From Macrothele yani (taxonomy: Eukaryota > Arthropoda > Arachnida > Araneae > Macrothelidae): a stretch of 64,000 nt of DNA. The stretch spans positions 120,282,922 through 120,346,921 of the forward strand of contig CM077001.1 of assembly GCA_039090855.1 (NCBI GenBank), written 5' to 3'. A program made the translations under genes and the position numbers. The notes beneath the pieces were generated by a model. That model did not search any database, was not told the origin of the DNA, and saw only the letters and a list, made by a program, of their open reading frames with translations. Below, one piece after another: positions 23,089 through 34,456 of this stretch (position 1 is the first letter of the stretch; each line of letters begins with the position of its first letter).

Positions 23089-23516
23089 GACAGGGATATT
23101 GTCCGGGCAATGTGATTGTGCTTGTACTGTAACCACGAAAAGTAGTCGCTGAGTGAAGGGGACTGAGATTTTCGGGAATTGAATGACTGACCCTAAACTC
23201 CAGATCTGACCTCCAGTAACTGTTTGGTCTTTCCTAAACGAGGTTTCGAAACAAGAATTCCGAACTCCTCTAGGCTACGAGTGACGTGAAATGTGCTCAG
23301 TTCGAGCAGCGAGAAAAGGGTTTCATTTTCTGAGGGAATTTCCCGCTAAATGGGGGGGGGTGCATCAAACTCGGGGAAGACAGCATTGAAAAAGGTATAA
23401 AATATTTGTTTTCAACTGAACTCTCTCACGAATGAGTCGACAACTCATGAAATGCCCCGGATCCATGTGTAAATTCCTATACCTTCTTATACTGTAAGAG
23501 AAATATACATACGAAT

Positions 23517-24384
23517 CAAAGATAGAAACATGTCGCGGGTCACCGGGTCGACAATTCTTGCGGGTCGAACGGGTCGGATCAAGATGTTCCTGACCCGATT
23601 TTTTTATATTTTTGAAAAGAGAAATATTTCAAAGAGCCCTTCAGAGCTGCAGAGTATGATCCAAGAACTTACAGAGAAGGGTAAAGAAATGGGATTAAAA
23701 CTGCATTTTCAGAAGACAAAACTCAACTACAATGTTTTTACAAGGAATGAAGATTTATCAATTGATGGGGTAAAGCTGGAAATAACCAATTCCTAAATTT
23801 ACCTTGGCCAGCAGATATCAAGCAAAGGTCACATTGATGAAGAAATTAATTGCGCAAAAAACTTGGCTGGAGAGAAGAAACAGTGCAATTTTTTAAAGCA
23901 ATATGCCATTATGTCTTAAAAGAAAAGTGTTTAATCAATGCATCCTTCCAGTGCTTACGTACGGAGGAGAGATGTGGACCTGCAGACCAAGCATGCATCG
24001 AGAGATGTATGCTTGGAGAGATAAGAAGAGGAACATGCGCGTGGATAAGGAAAATGACAAGAATGGAAGACATGATCAAAATAAAATCCCTGAAATGTCA
24101 ATGGGCTGGAAATATTGCCAAGAGAACCGACCACCAATGGACAACCGAAAATTTAGACTGAATTCTGAAGATCAGGAAAAGACCTAGAAGAAGACTACGT
24201 GGGAGATGGGGGGTGGACGGAAGAGACTGGCACAAGACAGTCCATTGTGGAAGAAACCTGAGGAGACCTTCATCCAGCAGTGGATTGATAATGATGATGA
24301 TATATTCGAATTTATAGTTCAAAGCAGATTTGTCTGGGTCAGGTCCGGGTCGGGTCCAAAATTTTTGACCCGTTTCCAACTCTG
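23517..24384. mobile_element. hAT-type element with an RTE fragment inside (868 bp)
   Basis: Left end CAAAGATAGAAACATGTC and inverted right end CAGAGTTGGAAACGGGTC are similar. Flanks ATACGAAT (23509-23516) and ATACGAAC (24385-24392) form the 8-bp duplication. Subterminal CGGGTC repeats are present on both sides. A sister left end without the LINE insert is at 29387-29480. The LINE occupies 23637-24303. Confidence 0.78.
23637..24303 (+). pseudogene. RTE reverse transcriptase C-terminal fragment
   Basis: Begins at the sequence corresponding to position 1514 of the window-edge LINE (TCAGAGCTGCAGAGTATGAT) and runs, with an in-frame TAA, deletions and frame changes, to the (GATGAT) tail. Recognisable pieces encode DLSIDG, MPLCLKRKVF and CILPVLTYG. 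It is a 5'-truncated dead copy within a hAT element. Confidence 0.88.
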
Positions 24385-24504
24385 ATACGAACTGCGCTTC
24401 GTTCGGAGATCTTGTCAAAGTGTGGGAATTTTCCTAGTTAGCCAAAACAAAACGAAATTCTAGTGAAGTAAATCCATATGTACTCGTAAGATCATAATGC
24501 CACA

Positions 24505-24730
24505 AGGTTTTTAACTTAAGATCGTCTAAAAAGACCCTCGTCCTAGGTGCCTTGTAAACAGCTGAGAAATGATCCGTTGAGTGACTTTTATTAGCGTTAA
24601 TAAAATGTTTATAAATATAAAATATTTACTTTTAACTTAGATCTTCTAAAAAGGTCCGCAGCCTTTATAGGTGCCTTGGCAGCACCTGAAGACCGATTCG
24701 TTGAGTCCTTTTTGATTAGCTTTTATTGCA
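24505..24730 (+). repeat. Tandem ~120-bp duplication
   Basis: TTTTTAACTTAAGATCGTCT...AGGTGCCTTG...CGTTGAGT at 24508-24595 is repeated, diverged, at 24628-24720. It lies near the 3' end of the putative Helitron. Confidence 0.6.
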
Positions 24731-25543
24731 TGTTATCACATGCCGAATATTAAAATCACAACTCAAGATTTAGTGAGTCGGAAAGCTTCTACGCAGCCGC
24801 AGACGAGAAGCTGCTTTGAAACCAATGGAATAAAGGCTTCTGGACGTATAAACAGATAAAATGAGGAATTCAATAATCTTTAGTAATTTTACACAAGCTT
24901 ACTGTTTTATCAACTATATAATTTAGTTCTTTTTTGCCTGTATGTGACGTCACGCCAAAGATTTGCTGTAACCTATATATTCTGGAAAATTACAAGAATA
25001 TTTTTCTCATTCACTAACTTTCACCCGCTGAACTTGGTGATTCCCCGAATAATAATATTTATCCGGGAAATACCGGGTACCCCTGCTAGTATATAAGTTT
25101 GAACACCAGTTTATATACCCAAAATATATCTATTTAAATGTTTGATCTTTTCTACAACGATAATTGTATGCACATAAACCTCAAAATGCATTATTAAAGG
25201 CAAGAAAATCAAATTTGCTATCATGACGAAAATGCAACGTTGAGCAAACGTAATGAATGTGACAAAATCGCAACGGTAACGGATGTAACATTTAACAAAC
25301 GTTTATCAAACGTAGTCTTTGTAAGGAAAGCCAAATATCAACTTTTGTAACCGAAATGAGACGTTGTTTAAACATCATGTGCTACTTGGGTACGCATTTA
25401 TATCACTAGAAAAAAATCGTACATTTCGCTTTGTTCCATTAAGAAAACTCGTTTTGTTTCACTAGGAAACTATTCCTCTCATATCAGCACTCCGAACGAA
25501 ACGCAATTTGTGTGCATTCCCTTTTATGAGAAAGTGAAGGAGC

Positions 25544-25672
25544 TTACAGGTGTGGAAGTTTTCCGTCATGTAGCAGTTTTCTTATCAGCAGAAATAAGTG
25601 TGGGAGTTTACCTGTGTTGGAGTTTTCCGATGTAGGATTTTTTCGGTGTGGGAGTTTACCGCTACCCAAATA
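25544..25672. repeat. Diverged relative of the GTGTGGCAGTTTTCC repeat
   Basis: Contains GGTGTGGAAGTTTTCCG, ATGTAGCAGTTTTC, GTGTTGGAGTTTTCCGATGT and GGTGTGGGAGTTTACCG. The phrase order matches the ends of foldback elements but no arms are attached. Confidence 0.55.
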
Positions 25673-25807
25673 CATCTCCTAAGAGAATGAAGTTTGGATT
25701 TCCCACTCTCGGGAGTGTGTTTGAAACTTGTCTCGTACTTTGTTTACGCTCTATATGTATTATTCTTAGTTAGATTTTGGTGTCTTTGCTCATTTTCACC
25801 CCAGTTT

Positions 25808-26128
25808 TTAAGCGTGATGTAATCTGTACTTGATTTTTTTTTCACTTTCTTCCTTTCGATCACGCTTGTCATTCCGCGCCTTCAGAAATTGGATGATCAC
25901 GTCTCCACTGCCCATGAAGTCTCTTATTTTAATTTGTCTTGTTTTGGGCACTTTCTGGAAAGCCTGACACTTGCGGCTTTCCTCCCCTCCAATTTTTCTA
26001 ATGTTTATAAAATAAGCGCATAATATAAGAAACATTCGTGATCCAGATAAATAAATCACACTCGCCGATTTCAGTGCAGCTGGGTCAAGCGGATTAAAAG
26101 CCATTCTGAAAACAATTACATCTGACAA
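25808..26128 (-). other. Unrecognised 106-codon open frame
   Basis: Open from 26128 to 25808 with no low-complexity repeat until a basic, charged C-terminus. I recognise no domain, and neither a promoter nor splice signals are evident. It may be a chance frame. It is recorded because it is the longest non-repetitive frame in this interval; the rest of 25100-26660 shows no gene. Confidence 0.12.
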
Positions 26129-26670
26129 GTAATATTTGAGCCTAAAATAATGATAAGAAATGCGTCTGAACGATCACAGCTCATTTAAGTCTTACAGGAC
26201 TAGGTCACACGTGTTAAACATTAACAGGAATACTCCATTTGAATGGACTTTGAAAAAAAATTGGTCATTTTAAGTCAGAGCGAGCTCTCTCAAATAAAAA
26301 TACAAATTACCGATCTGGGACAGCATCAGCCTTTACCATTCTGTTTCATTTGCGTCAGACGTGGCATAAAAGCAGTTTGCTTTTCTTAATTAATTACTTT
26401 TCTCGAAATAATTATTGTACATGTTGAGTTTGGCGTAATTAAGGAGAGAGAACAAATCAATTCTGCGAAAGGCTCAAAGAACGTCTGACAATTGAATTTA
26501 GGCCATGAAGATAAATTCGCTCTAAAATTAATATTAAGCTTTTTAAGTGTAGTTTTCAAGTTCTTGGTAAAACTTTGAAATGGTCCACGACCAGGGCCCG
26601 ATCATCACAAGGGCCCGTGGTCTCCCTTGTTGTCAGATTGTTCCTAGAAATTGCTTAATCATCATTGAAC

Positions 26671-27159
26671 TTATTATTAATATTATTATTATCTTCTTTA
26701 TTCGAAATGTACGAAACACAACCTATGAAAAACAAAAATAAACAACAAAGTCATTGACTGGTGTTGTTGAACTGATATGGGTTTCCACCGGAGACCTAGG
26801 CATCAGTCAAGTATCGGTGTAAAATGTATGATATCCCAAGTAAGGCTGTCTTCTGCAGTTCTGTAGGTGGCATATCAGAAAGCTGCAATTTTTTGAAATG
26901 ATTCATAAAATGTTTTGTAATTGTTCCAAGTGTCTCGATGATAATGGGGACTACCGTTGTGTGTTTAGTCCATAATCGGGTGACTTCTATGACTAGGTCT
27001 CTATATTTAGTCATTTTTTGCCGTTCTTTTTCATCGATTCAGACATCTCCAGGAATTGCTATATCAATTATACAGACTTTCCGGTTTTCTATGACTGCTT
27101 TGTCTGGTTTATTATAATCTAGGTGCCGAAATAACTATTGTACATGACTAAAGCAAGTT

Positions 27160-27160
<1 letters not shown>
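26671..27160 (-). pseudogene. R4/Dong-like LINE, endonuclease-end fragment
   Basis: On the minus strand KPDKAVIE and CIIDIAIPG, a PD-(D/E)XK-like restriction-type endonuclease core, are followed after an in-frame stop by a frame at 27014-26796 with RLWTKHTTVVPIIIETLGTI. The copy begins at the (ATT)n array at 27162 and ends in another triplet array at 26671-26693. It is a severely 5'-truncated second copy of the LINE next to it. Confidence 0.65.

Positions 27161-27161
<1 letters not shown>

Positions 27162-27224
<63 letters not shown>
27162..27224. repeat. (ATT)n array between two LINE fragments
   Basis: About 21 uninterrupted ATT triplets. On the minus strand this is the (TAA)n tail of the LINE at 27225-28507. 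Confidence 0.95.
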
Positions 27225-27225
<1 letters not shown>

Positions 27226-28507
27226 TAAAAGATTCCACCTTTTCCTGAGGTTTTTTCTTCTCTTTCTTCTCTTCCGGTACGAGTACGACGTACCAAGTTT
27301 GGGAAGTGGTATTTCTTTCTCTCAGTTGTCCAGGAACTTTCTTACTATCCTACAAGTGTTCAGGATAGCTGCCTTCTGTTGTTCCATGTATTAGGTTGAA
27401 GGTCTAGTGTCTGTATAGAACTGTGAATGGTCTCAGGTATAACTCTTGTGGCTGATATTACTATGGGGACGGTGGTGACGTTCTCCATATGCCACATTTC
27501 CTTGATTTCGTATCGTAGGTCGTTACACTTTGACAGCTTCTCTCCGTGCGTCTTCTGGATGTTGCACGTGTTGGGCACGGCTATCGTCAATGAGGTATGT
27601 TGATTTCTTCTCCTTGTCGACCAGGACGATATGGGGCCGATTGTGGGGGTTGGTCTTATCTGTTCTGATCGATCTAACCCAGTACATCTTGTGGGTGTTG
27701 TTCTCTATAGAAGAGTTGTTGGCTCACACTTGTCGTAGGGGACAGACTCAGTTGTAATGAGGTGGAGCTTTCTTGCCAATTCCTGATGGACAATCTTGGC
27801 GACTTGATTGTGCCTGTTCGTGTGCTCTGTTTGTGTGAGGACTTTGCACCCTGCTGTGATATGTTGGATAGTCTCTGGCGCTTGATGGCATTGCCGACAT
27901 GTGTCGCTTTCCAGTGACATGTCCTTCAGGATATGCTTCCGGTAGTTTCTGGTGTTCACAACTTGATCTTGTATAGCCACCAAGAATCCTTCGGTCAAGG
28001 AGAAGAGTGATCCGTTTATTAGCCATGCATTGGAGGCAGTCTTATCCACATGGCTTGATTGCAGGTCGTTGTAGTGCCTCCCGTGTAGGACTTTCTCGCC
28101 CCATGCTTCTTCTTTTGGCTCCCTCGTTCTAATCTTCTCGATGTTCTGAGTAGAGAGGTCTAGGGCTGTGTACTTCTTGTCACTCTGGTTTATCGCTTGG
28201 TGAAGGGGTCCCTTGCTCTGATGGAAGTATTTTTTGAGGCTGCTGATTTCTTTGTCGCGGTGTTGCAAGAGATCAATCATTCCTCGTACTCATTCTGCCC
28301 GTCCAATGGTCAGCCATTCTATTGCTGACTTCGGGTGGTGCTGGCGATGTTTAGTGAGGGTTGTCCTGGTATTGCGCATTATTTCCTCAAGCTCTGTTGT
28401 TGTCCACTTGATGATTCCGAAGGAATACGTGAGGACTGGAACTGCGTACGTGTTGATAGCCCGAGTGATATTGCGAGCGTTGAACTTGGTCTTCATTAGT
28501 TTCCTCG
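27225..28507 (-). pseudogene. R4/Dong-like LINE, 3' part (RT thumb, zinc motif, REL endonuclease)
   Basis: On the minus strand, 28496-28290 encodes the end of the reverse transcriptase (LTYSFGIIKWT). After an in-frame TGA, 28280-27705 encodes the linker with NTRNYRKHI and a Cys/His motif CRQCHQAPETIQHITAGC. After a frame change come RPHIVLVDKEKKSTYLID, the core of a PD-(D/E)XK restriction-like endonuclease, and after another the 27590-27360 segment (IAVPNTCNIQ, VTTVPIVISAT). Such LINEs cut with a restriction-like nuclease. The 5' end abuts (ATT)n at 28509-28559 and the 3' tail is (TAA)n. Stops and frame changes make it inactive. The clade (R4/Dong versus NeSL/R2) is my inference from the tail and domain order. 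Confidence 0.75.
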
Positions 28508-28508
28508 T

Positions 28509-28517
28509 ATTATTATG

Positions 28518-28559
<42 letters not shown>
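28509..28559. repeat. (ATT)n array upstream of the LINE
   Basis: About 16 ATT triplets with one GATT interruption, between the dispersed repeat copy B and the 5' truncation of the R4/Dong-like LINE. Confidence 0.95.
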
Positions 28560-29265
28560 GTGTTACAGGGCTTGGTGCTGAGTTCTATTACTGCGCCCTG
28601 TGTGGAGGGTTCGTTTGATGCTTCCTTTGCTGTAAGTTCTGTATCGGTGGTATAATCCGTAATTCTCCCAACTGGAGCAGATAAAAACAATACAAAGCAT
28701 AGAAAAGTGAATCGACTGAGGTTAAATTTTGCAGTGAGGGAGACTTTTATTCAGATGTTACGGGGAATGTCTTTAAGCCTTGTCCTGATCTCCGTTCTTT
28801 CTACATATTAACCCCTCATGATCTCTTTCCGTCTTTCTCATCATCGGCCTCATTTCTTCCTACTTCCCCACGTCCCAAAGATACTGCACCCCAGCTAAAG
28901 ATCTCCTGCTTCGTCGACCTTCTGTTCCTAAGTTCTCTCTGCTTTTTTCTTCCTCCGATAGCCAACCCGCGAACCTAAACTCTCCTCCGTCCTCTCCAAA
29001 AAACGCAAGATTCATTAATTGGCTCGCTGGCCCCCTCTACTCGCTTTGCTTGGGACAACTGAAAAGCAATAATGTCCAGTTTCATTCTTCTCTCATCGAC
29101 GAAACTATAACTGCTGCGACGCGTGGGGAAAAAGGTACTTCGCCTGTTCGCTGCCCTTACCATCGAAATGGCGGGAATTGAAAGAAAATGACTACAATTC
29201 ACTATCTCTGAAAATGGCTACAGAATCTCATTTCTGATAAATATGGAAGCCTCGGTTGTAATTGT
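28560..29265 (-). repeat. Dispersed 0.8-kb repeat, copy B
   Basis: Reverse complement aligns with 6345-7183 throughout, including ATATTTATCAG, GTAGCCATTTT, GGACATTATTGCTTTTCA and CTCAGCACCAAGCCCTG. A (TC)n tract follows at 29296-29311. Confidence 0.7.
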
Positions 29266-29324
29266 AAAAAAAATATTTGAAGTGGGCTTTTGCCGCTCTC
29301 TCTCTCTCTCTCTTATCGGTAAAT

Positions 29325-29386
29325 CATCAGCCCTTTTGGTGTTTGGGGTTTTAACGACCACCATTATTAACTCGACTAGCTCCAAA
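29325..29386 (-). repeat. SINE family S2 scrap
   Basis: GGGGTTTTAACGACCACC matches the body end of the SINE at 9438-9645. It is cut off by a hAT left end at 29387. Confidence 0.5.
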
Positions 29387-29600
29387 CAGAGATGGAAATG
29401 TGTCACGGGTCAGCGCGTCAACGGGTCGACAATTTCTTGCGGGTCAAACGGGTTGGTCAAGGTGTTCCTGACCCGGTTTTATTTCCGTTTCATTTTTGTA
29501 AAAAATATATATATTTATATATATTTCAAAGAAAAATACGTGCTGTGGAATTTTGTGCTCGGTGCCGGTACCAGAGGAGTGAAAAATGATTTGTCATACA
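29387..29600 (+). mobile_element. hAT left end, sister of the element at 23517
   Basis: CAGAGATGGAAATGTGTC then CGGGTC repeats and TTCCTGACCCGGTTTTATTT align with 23517-23640 without the LINE insertion. The right terminus was not found, so the element is truncated or its end lies beyond my alignment. Confidence 0.6.
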
Positions 29601-30019
29601 AAAATATTGCCGTCACTTTTTAAAGCAACAAAGATTTCCACCGACCGACGCTACTGCAAAGACGCTTGTCTCACCGATACCATATCGTAAAATGTTACTT
29701 CCCTTGCGTTTGTTTTCAGTGCGATTGTCCGGCGCAGGATACAAGCAAACGCCGCTCGCCTGCTTCTCTGGTGATTCACTCTCTCGCACCCCGCATGTCA
29801 CATTGCAAGACTGAGAGTTACTTTTCACATCGCATCTTTTGCATTGAGCATTCAGTGGTTTTCGTTTGACGTGCTAACATCCCGTTCCATTGCATGTCGT
29901 GTCGGAATTAATGTTAAGGAAATTGAAAAAGGCGTCGAGGCGAACAAATACGTTTTTGTTGAAAACAAAAAGGAAAAAAATTGAATACTGGAAGTTGTTT
30001 CGTCTCATTAAAACACCAG
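29601..30019. other. No gene recognised
   Basis: Moderately GC-rich at 29640-29850, with short frames on both strands that share no visible domain. It may be the interior of the truncated hAT element. Confidence 0.4.
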
Positions 30020-30202
30020 GATATGTTTCGCAGCAGCACCAATTTTTACAAGCTTGTGATGAGTTGAAAGTTTCCAAAATGTGAATGTTGATTTCATGAC
30101 TGTTTCTTCCTTCTGGGGGGCAATGATGAAATCAACATCCCCATTTTTGGAACTTTCAACTCATCAGAAGCTGGTGAAAATTGGTGCTGCTGCGAAACAT
30201 AT
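30020..30202. repeat. Near-perfect 78-bp inverted repeat, 26-bp spacer
   Basis: ATATGTTTCGCAGCAGCACC...GATTTCAT (30021-30097) is mirrored by ATGAAATCAACATCC...GGTGCTGCTGCGAAACATAT (30124-30202). The arms differ at a handful of positions. The spacer contains a GGGGGG run. Confidence 0.88.
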
Positions 30203-30399
30203 TCTGGACGAAGTTTTGACGCATCTCGATGTAAAACGAAATAAATGAGGAAACGAAATATGGTTAGGTGCGTTCATACTGACTTTGGGGAGGTGAGTTA
30301 GCGATAAATATTTGGTAATACATGAAAAAAAAAGTAAAAATAACTCGTTAAGAATATGATTTTTGATGAAAGTATGATATTTTAGTTGATACGACATGA

Positions 30400-31528
30400 A
30401 TATAAATGTTGGAGAGACTAAAACATATCTGAAGTTTTTGTTACATTTCTAATGTTAGGAAAATTTGTGTGGAAGAGTGAAAGCGATCAAGTCGAGAAGA
30501 AAAACGTTTGTTGGAATGAAACAGGGAAAAAAATACTATGAAGAAACAAAAAAAATAGAAGTACAGTAAAAAGCAGTTGCAAAGCAAAGTTAAACATTAT
30601 AGCATTTCGAAAAATAGATTAAGTTCTTATTCAGGGAAAAGAAGTAAGTCTTTCTTAAAAGATTACTTTTGTTTAGGGAAATACTGTCTTTTAGCTACGT
30701 CTTGGGAATAACTATACTTCTGATGAGTTAGCAAAATGCTCCACAGAGAAAAAAATATCGGTAAGGATACGATGTTTAGCGGAAGTACGGACTTAGTCTT
30801 CAGAATGAATGTTTTTTCTGTCGCGTTAGAAAAATATACAGAAAATATATCGCAAAGAATACAAATTTTAGTGTCAGTATGAACTTTTTAGAATGCATAT
30901 CATGACAATGAATGCTTTTCTGTTGGGACAGCAAATGAAAAGCATAGCAAACTAGGAAAGAATAAAAAAAATATTTTCATATTTTACATACATGGAGCCT
31001 GAAAAATAGAGCAAGCTATGTAGGGAAAGAGAAATTTGAAGTTTTGGTACATCTTGCAACATCATGTTGTTAAGAAACGTTTGTTGGAAGGAAATCGAAA
31101 TATAAAGTTAGAATAAAATTGGTCAAAAATTTCCAAAGTTTGAAAAAAATAAAATAAAATGGATACACCGAGAAGTTTAATGACACGCAAACATGGAATA
31201 AAATTTCTGAAAGTTAATTTAGGTTACATAGAAAAGAAATAATAATGAAGGAACATTTGGTTGTTTGAAAGAAATGGAAAAATAAAGTCTTCATAAAAGT
31301 AGAATAATGCCGATACATCGAGAATTTTGAAAAAAGTAATGCTTATACATCGTAAAGTTTAATGAATATACTAGTATAGAACAGCATTTTGAAAAATAGT
31401 TTAAGTTAAATGGGGGAAAAAAAGTAATAGTGAAGAAACTTTTGTTGGAAAGAAATGGAAGAAACAGTAAGAATAAAAAAAAATGCTGTCACAATCGAAT
31501 TTTATGTATAACCACTAAAGATCTGTAT
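30400..31528. repeat. A-rich degenerate tandem array, left part
   Basis: Phrases such as GAAACTTTTGTTGGAA(A/G)GAAAT, AAAATAG.TTAAGTT and ACATCG.GAA.TTT recur roughly every 180-250 bp. The same phrases (GGTTTAAGTTATATAGG, GCTGATATGG) continue at 37512-38060 after the LTR element. Coding capacity is nil. Confidence 0.55.
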
Positions 31529-34252
31529 TGTTACAGTGGACACCCCCCCCCCCATCCTAAAACCTGAAGAAAACTTTAAAATTTGTCCGCCATGTCGCGT
31601 ATTGTATGAGGCAGCTAGGAATCACAGTTCGGCAGGCTCACATGTTCTTTTACAGTTCAGTTTTTTTTATTTATTTCTCATTTACGTTGTTTTTTCTTTC
31701 GGATGTTCTCTAAATTAATTAACAAAATTGCGGGATAATTGGGAAGTCGCTCCAATGCTCTTGAAGGCATGAAACGCAATATTTTTGCCATTTTGAATTG
31801 TTTCTATCTGTGGGAAAAGTTAGCACTCAATGGTTACTCTGGAAATTGATAAGAGCAAAGCGATAGGCCCAGAAGAGGACTTCTAGATTTCTTGAGGAGG
31901 GGCCGATGTTACGACCCACCCCCGCCATTAATTTAGTAATTAATGGGCGTGGTTGATGTGTGAAATTAATTAAGTATTAATTATGTTCGAGGCTTGATTG
32001 GAGTTTAAAAGTGTAAACAGCAGATAAAGTTTTATCTGGGGGTTTGGAAAGAAAAGAGGCGAAGAATTCTCTCTCTGGCTGGGTGGTCTCAGAATAGCTC
32101 TGTTAGGTCATAAATATCAGGGCGCAGCTGACGGGAAACTAAGCAACACGGAATGGTACCTTTCGAAGAGGGGTCCACTTGAGTAAATGAATGAAGATGG
32201 GGACAAAAGGTTTAGCGAATAATCGTAAATTCGTCGATTGTTTGGGGCATTTTCGAGAACAATTGCTCTCTGTGTGGTCCGTGCAGAAAAATAAGAGTTC
32301 GCACTTGGCATGAACATAAGGAAGAAAGTTAGTTGTCTGTGCGCTCTCCGATGGGAAGGCTGGATGCCTTGGATCTGCAAAAAATGAATTGGGGAAAATG
32401 AAGCAGCAAACCTCCCCGCATTTGGTAAGAAATGGAGACAACTCGAGGCAGCTGGAGATGCCAGTTTGCCATAAAGACAGCAGAATGCCTAAATCCGCGG
32501 GATAAAGCAGAAATTTCTAGGCTGGAGCGTAATGGAACTCAGCGACTGTTTGGCCTAATGAAAGCCAAGTTACAGGGGAATTAAGAAGTCTGCGAGTGGA
32601 CAGTGGTCATTCCAATGAGAAGCGAAGCCAAGCAAAGTCGGGTTCGGATGCCAACCACTGCAGTGTGGAATCGTCACCCCCATTCATCCCCTACTGTGGA
32701 GGAAGTGAAGAGATGCGCTTGTCTTACGGGGTGAAGCGAGGCCCCATGTGTGCGTGTGTGTGGTCGCGTAAGCAGCGAAGCCACTATGTGTAAGTGCGAC
32801 GGGATAAAAACATGTCGAAAGAAAAATATGAGCGTAAGAGCGGTGGCTTCGATACCTAACAAATATACAGGTGAAATGTTGAGTTGCCGATATACGCTTA
32901 AGGTAAAAGCACGTCTGATTTCGCTCGGCCGAGAAAATTAATCTTGGAAACCGCAACATCAGATGTGAGAGGGCCTATTTTGCTTAACGCCCACCTTCAA
33001 ATCGTCACGAGAATAGATCAGTGTGCACTCTAATCATTGCAACAAAGTGCGGCGTGATATTACCATTTTTAATTGTGTGCTTCATTTACATCAAGCGTCA
33101 AAGTGAAGTGTTGAATCATCGGTGCTGCCACATGGTGCAAGTGTCTGTGTGCGTGTTTTTTTTTTTTTTGTCGAGTGATATTATGTGATGCACAACGGAT
33201 TTGCACAGCAAAGTCACGAAACTGTAAGTAGATGAATATTTCTTTTTTCTTTCTTCGCACATCTGCGAACTTGTGCCATCCCGACACCCAAAGCTGCATG
33301 GACATAGATGCAGTAATGCTGAGTGACTGAACCTCAGAGGAAATACCTGCACATACAGATTTCAATTTCTTACAGGGCCCATTTCCTGATTACTTTTTTT
33401 ACATGAATAAGGGAGAAGGTGTGGCCACAAATTCCGCTGGGCGGGACAGTTTCTTTTAACTTTGGTTCAGGACCAACGTCAGCGGGGCAGGGTTCTGCAT
33501 GTGCATGCTTATTAGATTTAGTTAATTAACTTTGGCAGTATTTCGCACCTATAATCTTATACCGCAAATTAACGTGCTTGTGTATTTTGTGTCGCGAGTA
33601 TTTTTAATGTGATCGTTTGCATATAATTTTTTTTTCATTCTCTAAGCAATTGTATATGAATATCACCTGCAGCTCTATTTAGTGTGTAAACGAGTAGTAT
33701 ATCTTGTTCAGATAGTCCGGTGGAGACTCAGTCGGCTGCGTTATCCGACAGTAAAGTGTGACACCGTATGCTGCCCACATATGAGGGGCAATTGTCCATG
33801 CGCCTAGAGAGCGCCGGATCTGTTTAAATCTCGCAGAACGTTATTAAATGTTGTGTTGTGTATTTGAGAATCATGTGTTATTTGCGAAAGTGAGTGTTGT
33901 ACTGGCTGGTTGGGGATTGAATGTACCGGAGTAAGATCCGGACCACTACACTCAGTCACGAATTGGTGATTGCGGGTGAACCTCATCACAACTCTGATCC
34001 CAAAGTATCATTTTTTTTAGATTATTTTATTGTTTATTTGTTGTTGTTATTTTGTTCACAAGGTGGATTCACCCAAGCCTTATGCTTCGGGTCATTCTTC
34101 AACTTTTCATTTTTTATGTTCTGGTGTGAATCTTTGAGTGCAGCAGTGCACCTGAGATTCTCACCTGGTGCCGTGGCCAACTAAATTGTACTTCAGGTCT
34201 CAAGCACCGTTACCGGCAGACTCGGCAGGAACACTGCTAGTGCCGTGTAACA
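31529..34252 (+). repeat. 5' LTR of the LARD-like element
   Basis: 2724 bp, bounded by TGTTACA/TGTAACA. It carries a C-run near its start and TCACCTGGTGCCGTGGCCA near its end (34161-34179), a motif shared with the Gypsy LTR ends (TCACCTGGTGCCGCGGCCA). Short frames in it are duplicated in the other LTR and look non-coding. Confidence 0.93.
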
Positions 34253-34256
34253 TTAA

Positions 34257-34278
34257 TGGTGCCGTTGTCCCAGGATCG
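34257..34278 (+). promoter_or_regulatory. Primer-binding site of the LARD-like element
   Basis: TGGTGCCGTTGTCC begins 4 nt after the LTR. Its complement would end ...CGGCACCA, as expected for a tRNA 3' end, and would include a T-loop-like GATCC. It resembles the site of the Gypsy element at 49589-49609. Confidence 0.65.
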
Positions 34279-34456
34279 ATACCTATATTTTGCAGCTAGC
34301 GGAACAACACTCATGTTCGTAAAATAAGTGCGAATTGACTGCCATTACTATTTTTATTTAGTTTTGTTCGGTGCGAATTTTGTATAATTTAGCATTAAGT
34401 AAGCCTTAAGCTGTTTTGTAAGAACTGCCATAATTTTAGTGGGTAAGAAAAACAAA

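Larger units (their letters stand above)
20733..25088 (+). mobile_element. Helitron-like element with nested insertions (tentative)
   Basis: The left end reads TATAATAATAAAATTACTGT followed by (GTCT)n, the pattern of many arthropod Helitron 5' ends. The right end reads CCGGGAAATACCGGGTACCC, then CTG, CTAG and T (25085-25089), a CTRR-type 3' terminus with a short palindromic GC block. If the ends belong together the element is 4.36 kb and contains a hairpin minisatellite, foldback FB3 and a hAT element with an RTE fragment. The initial TC is not intact and no Rep/helicase sequence is visible. Confidence 0.4.

Noticed and set aside
27530..27757. Plus-strand frames at 27.5-28.5 kb
   Set aside because: They are antisense shadows of the LINE endonuclease and linker on the minus strand.
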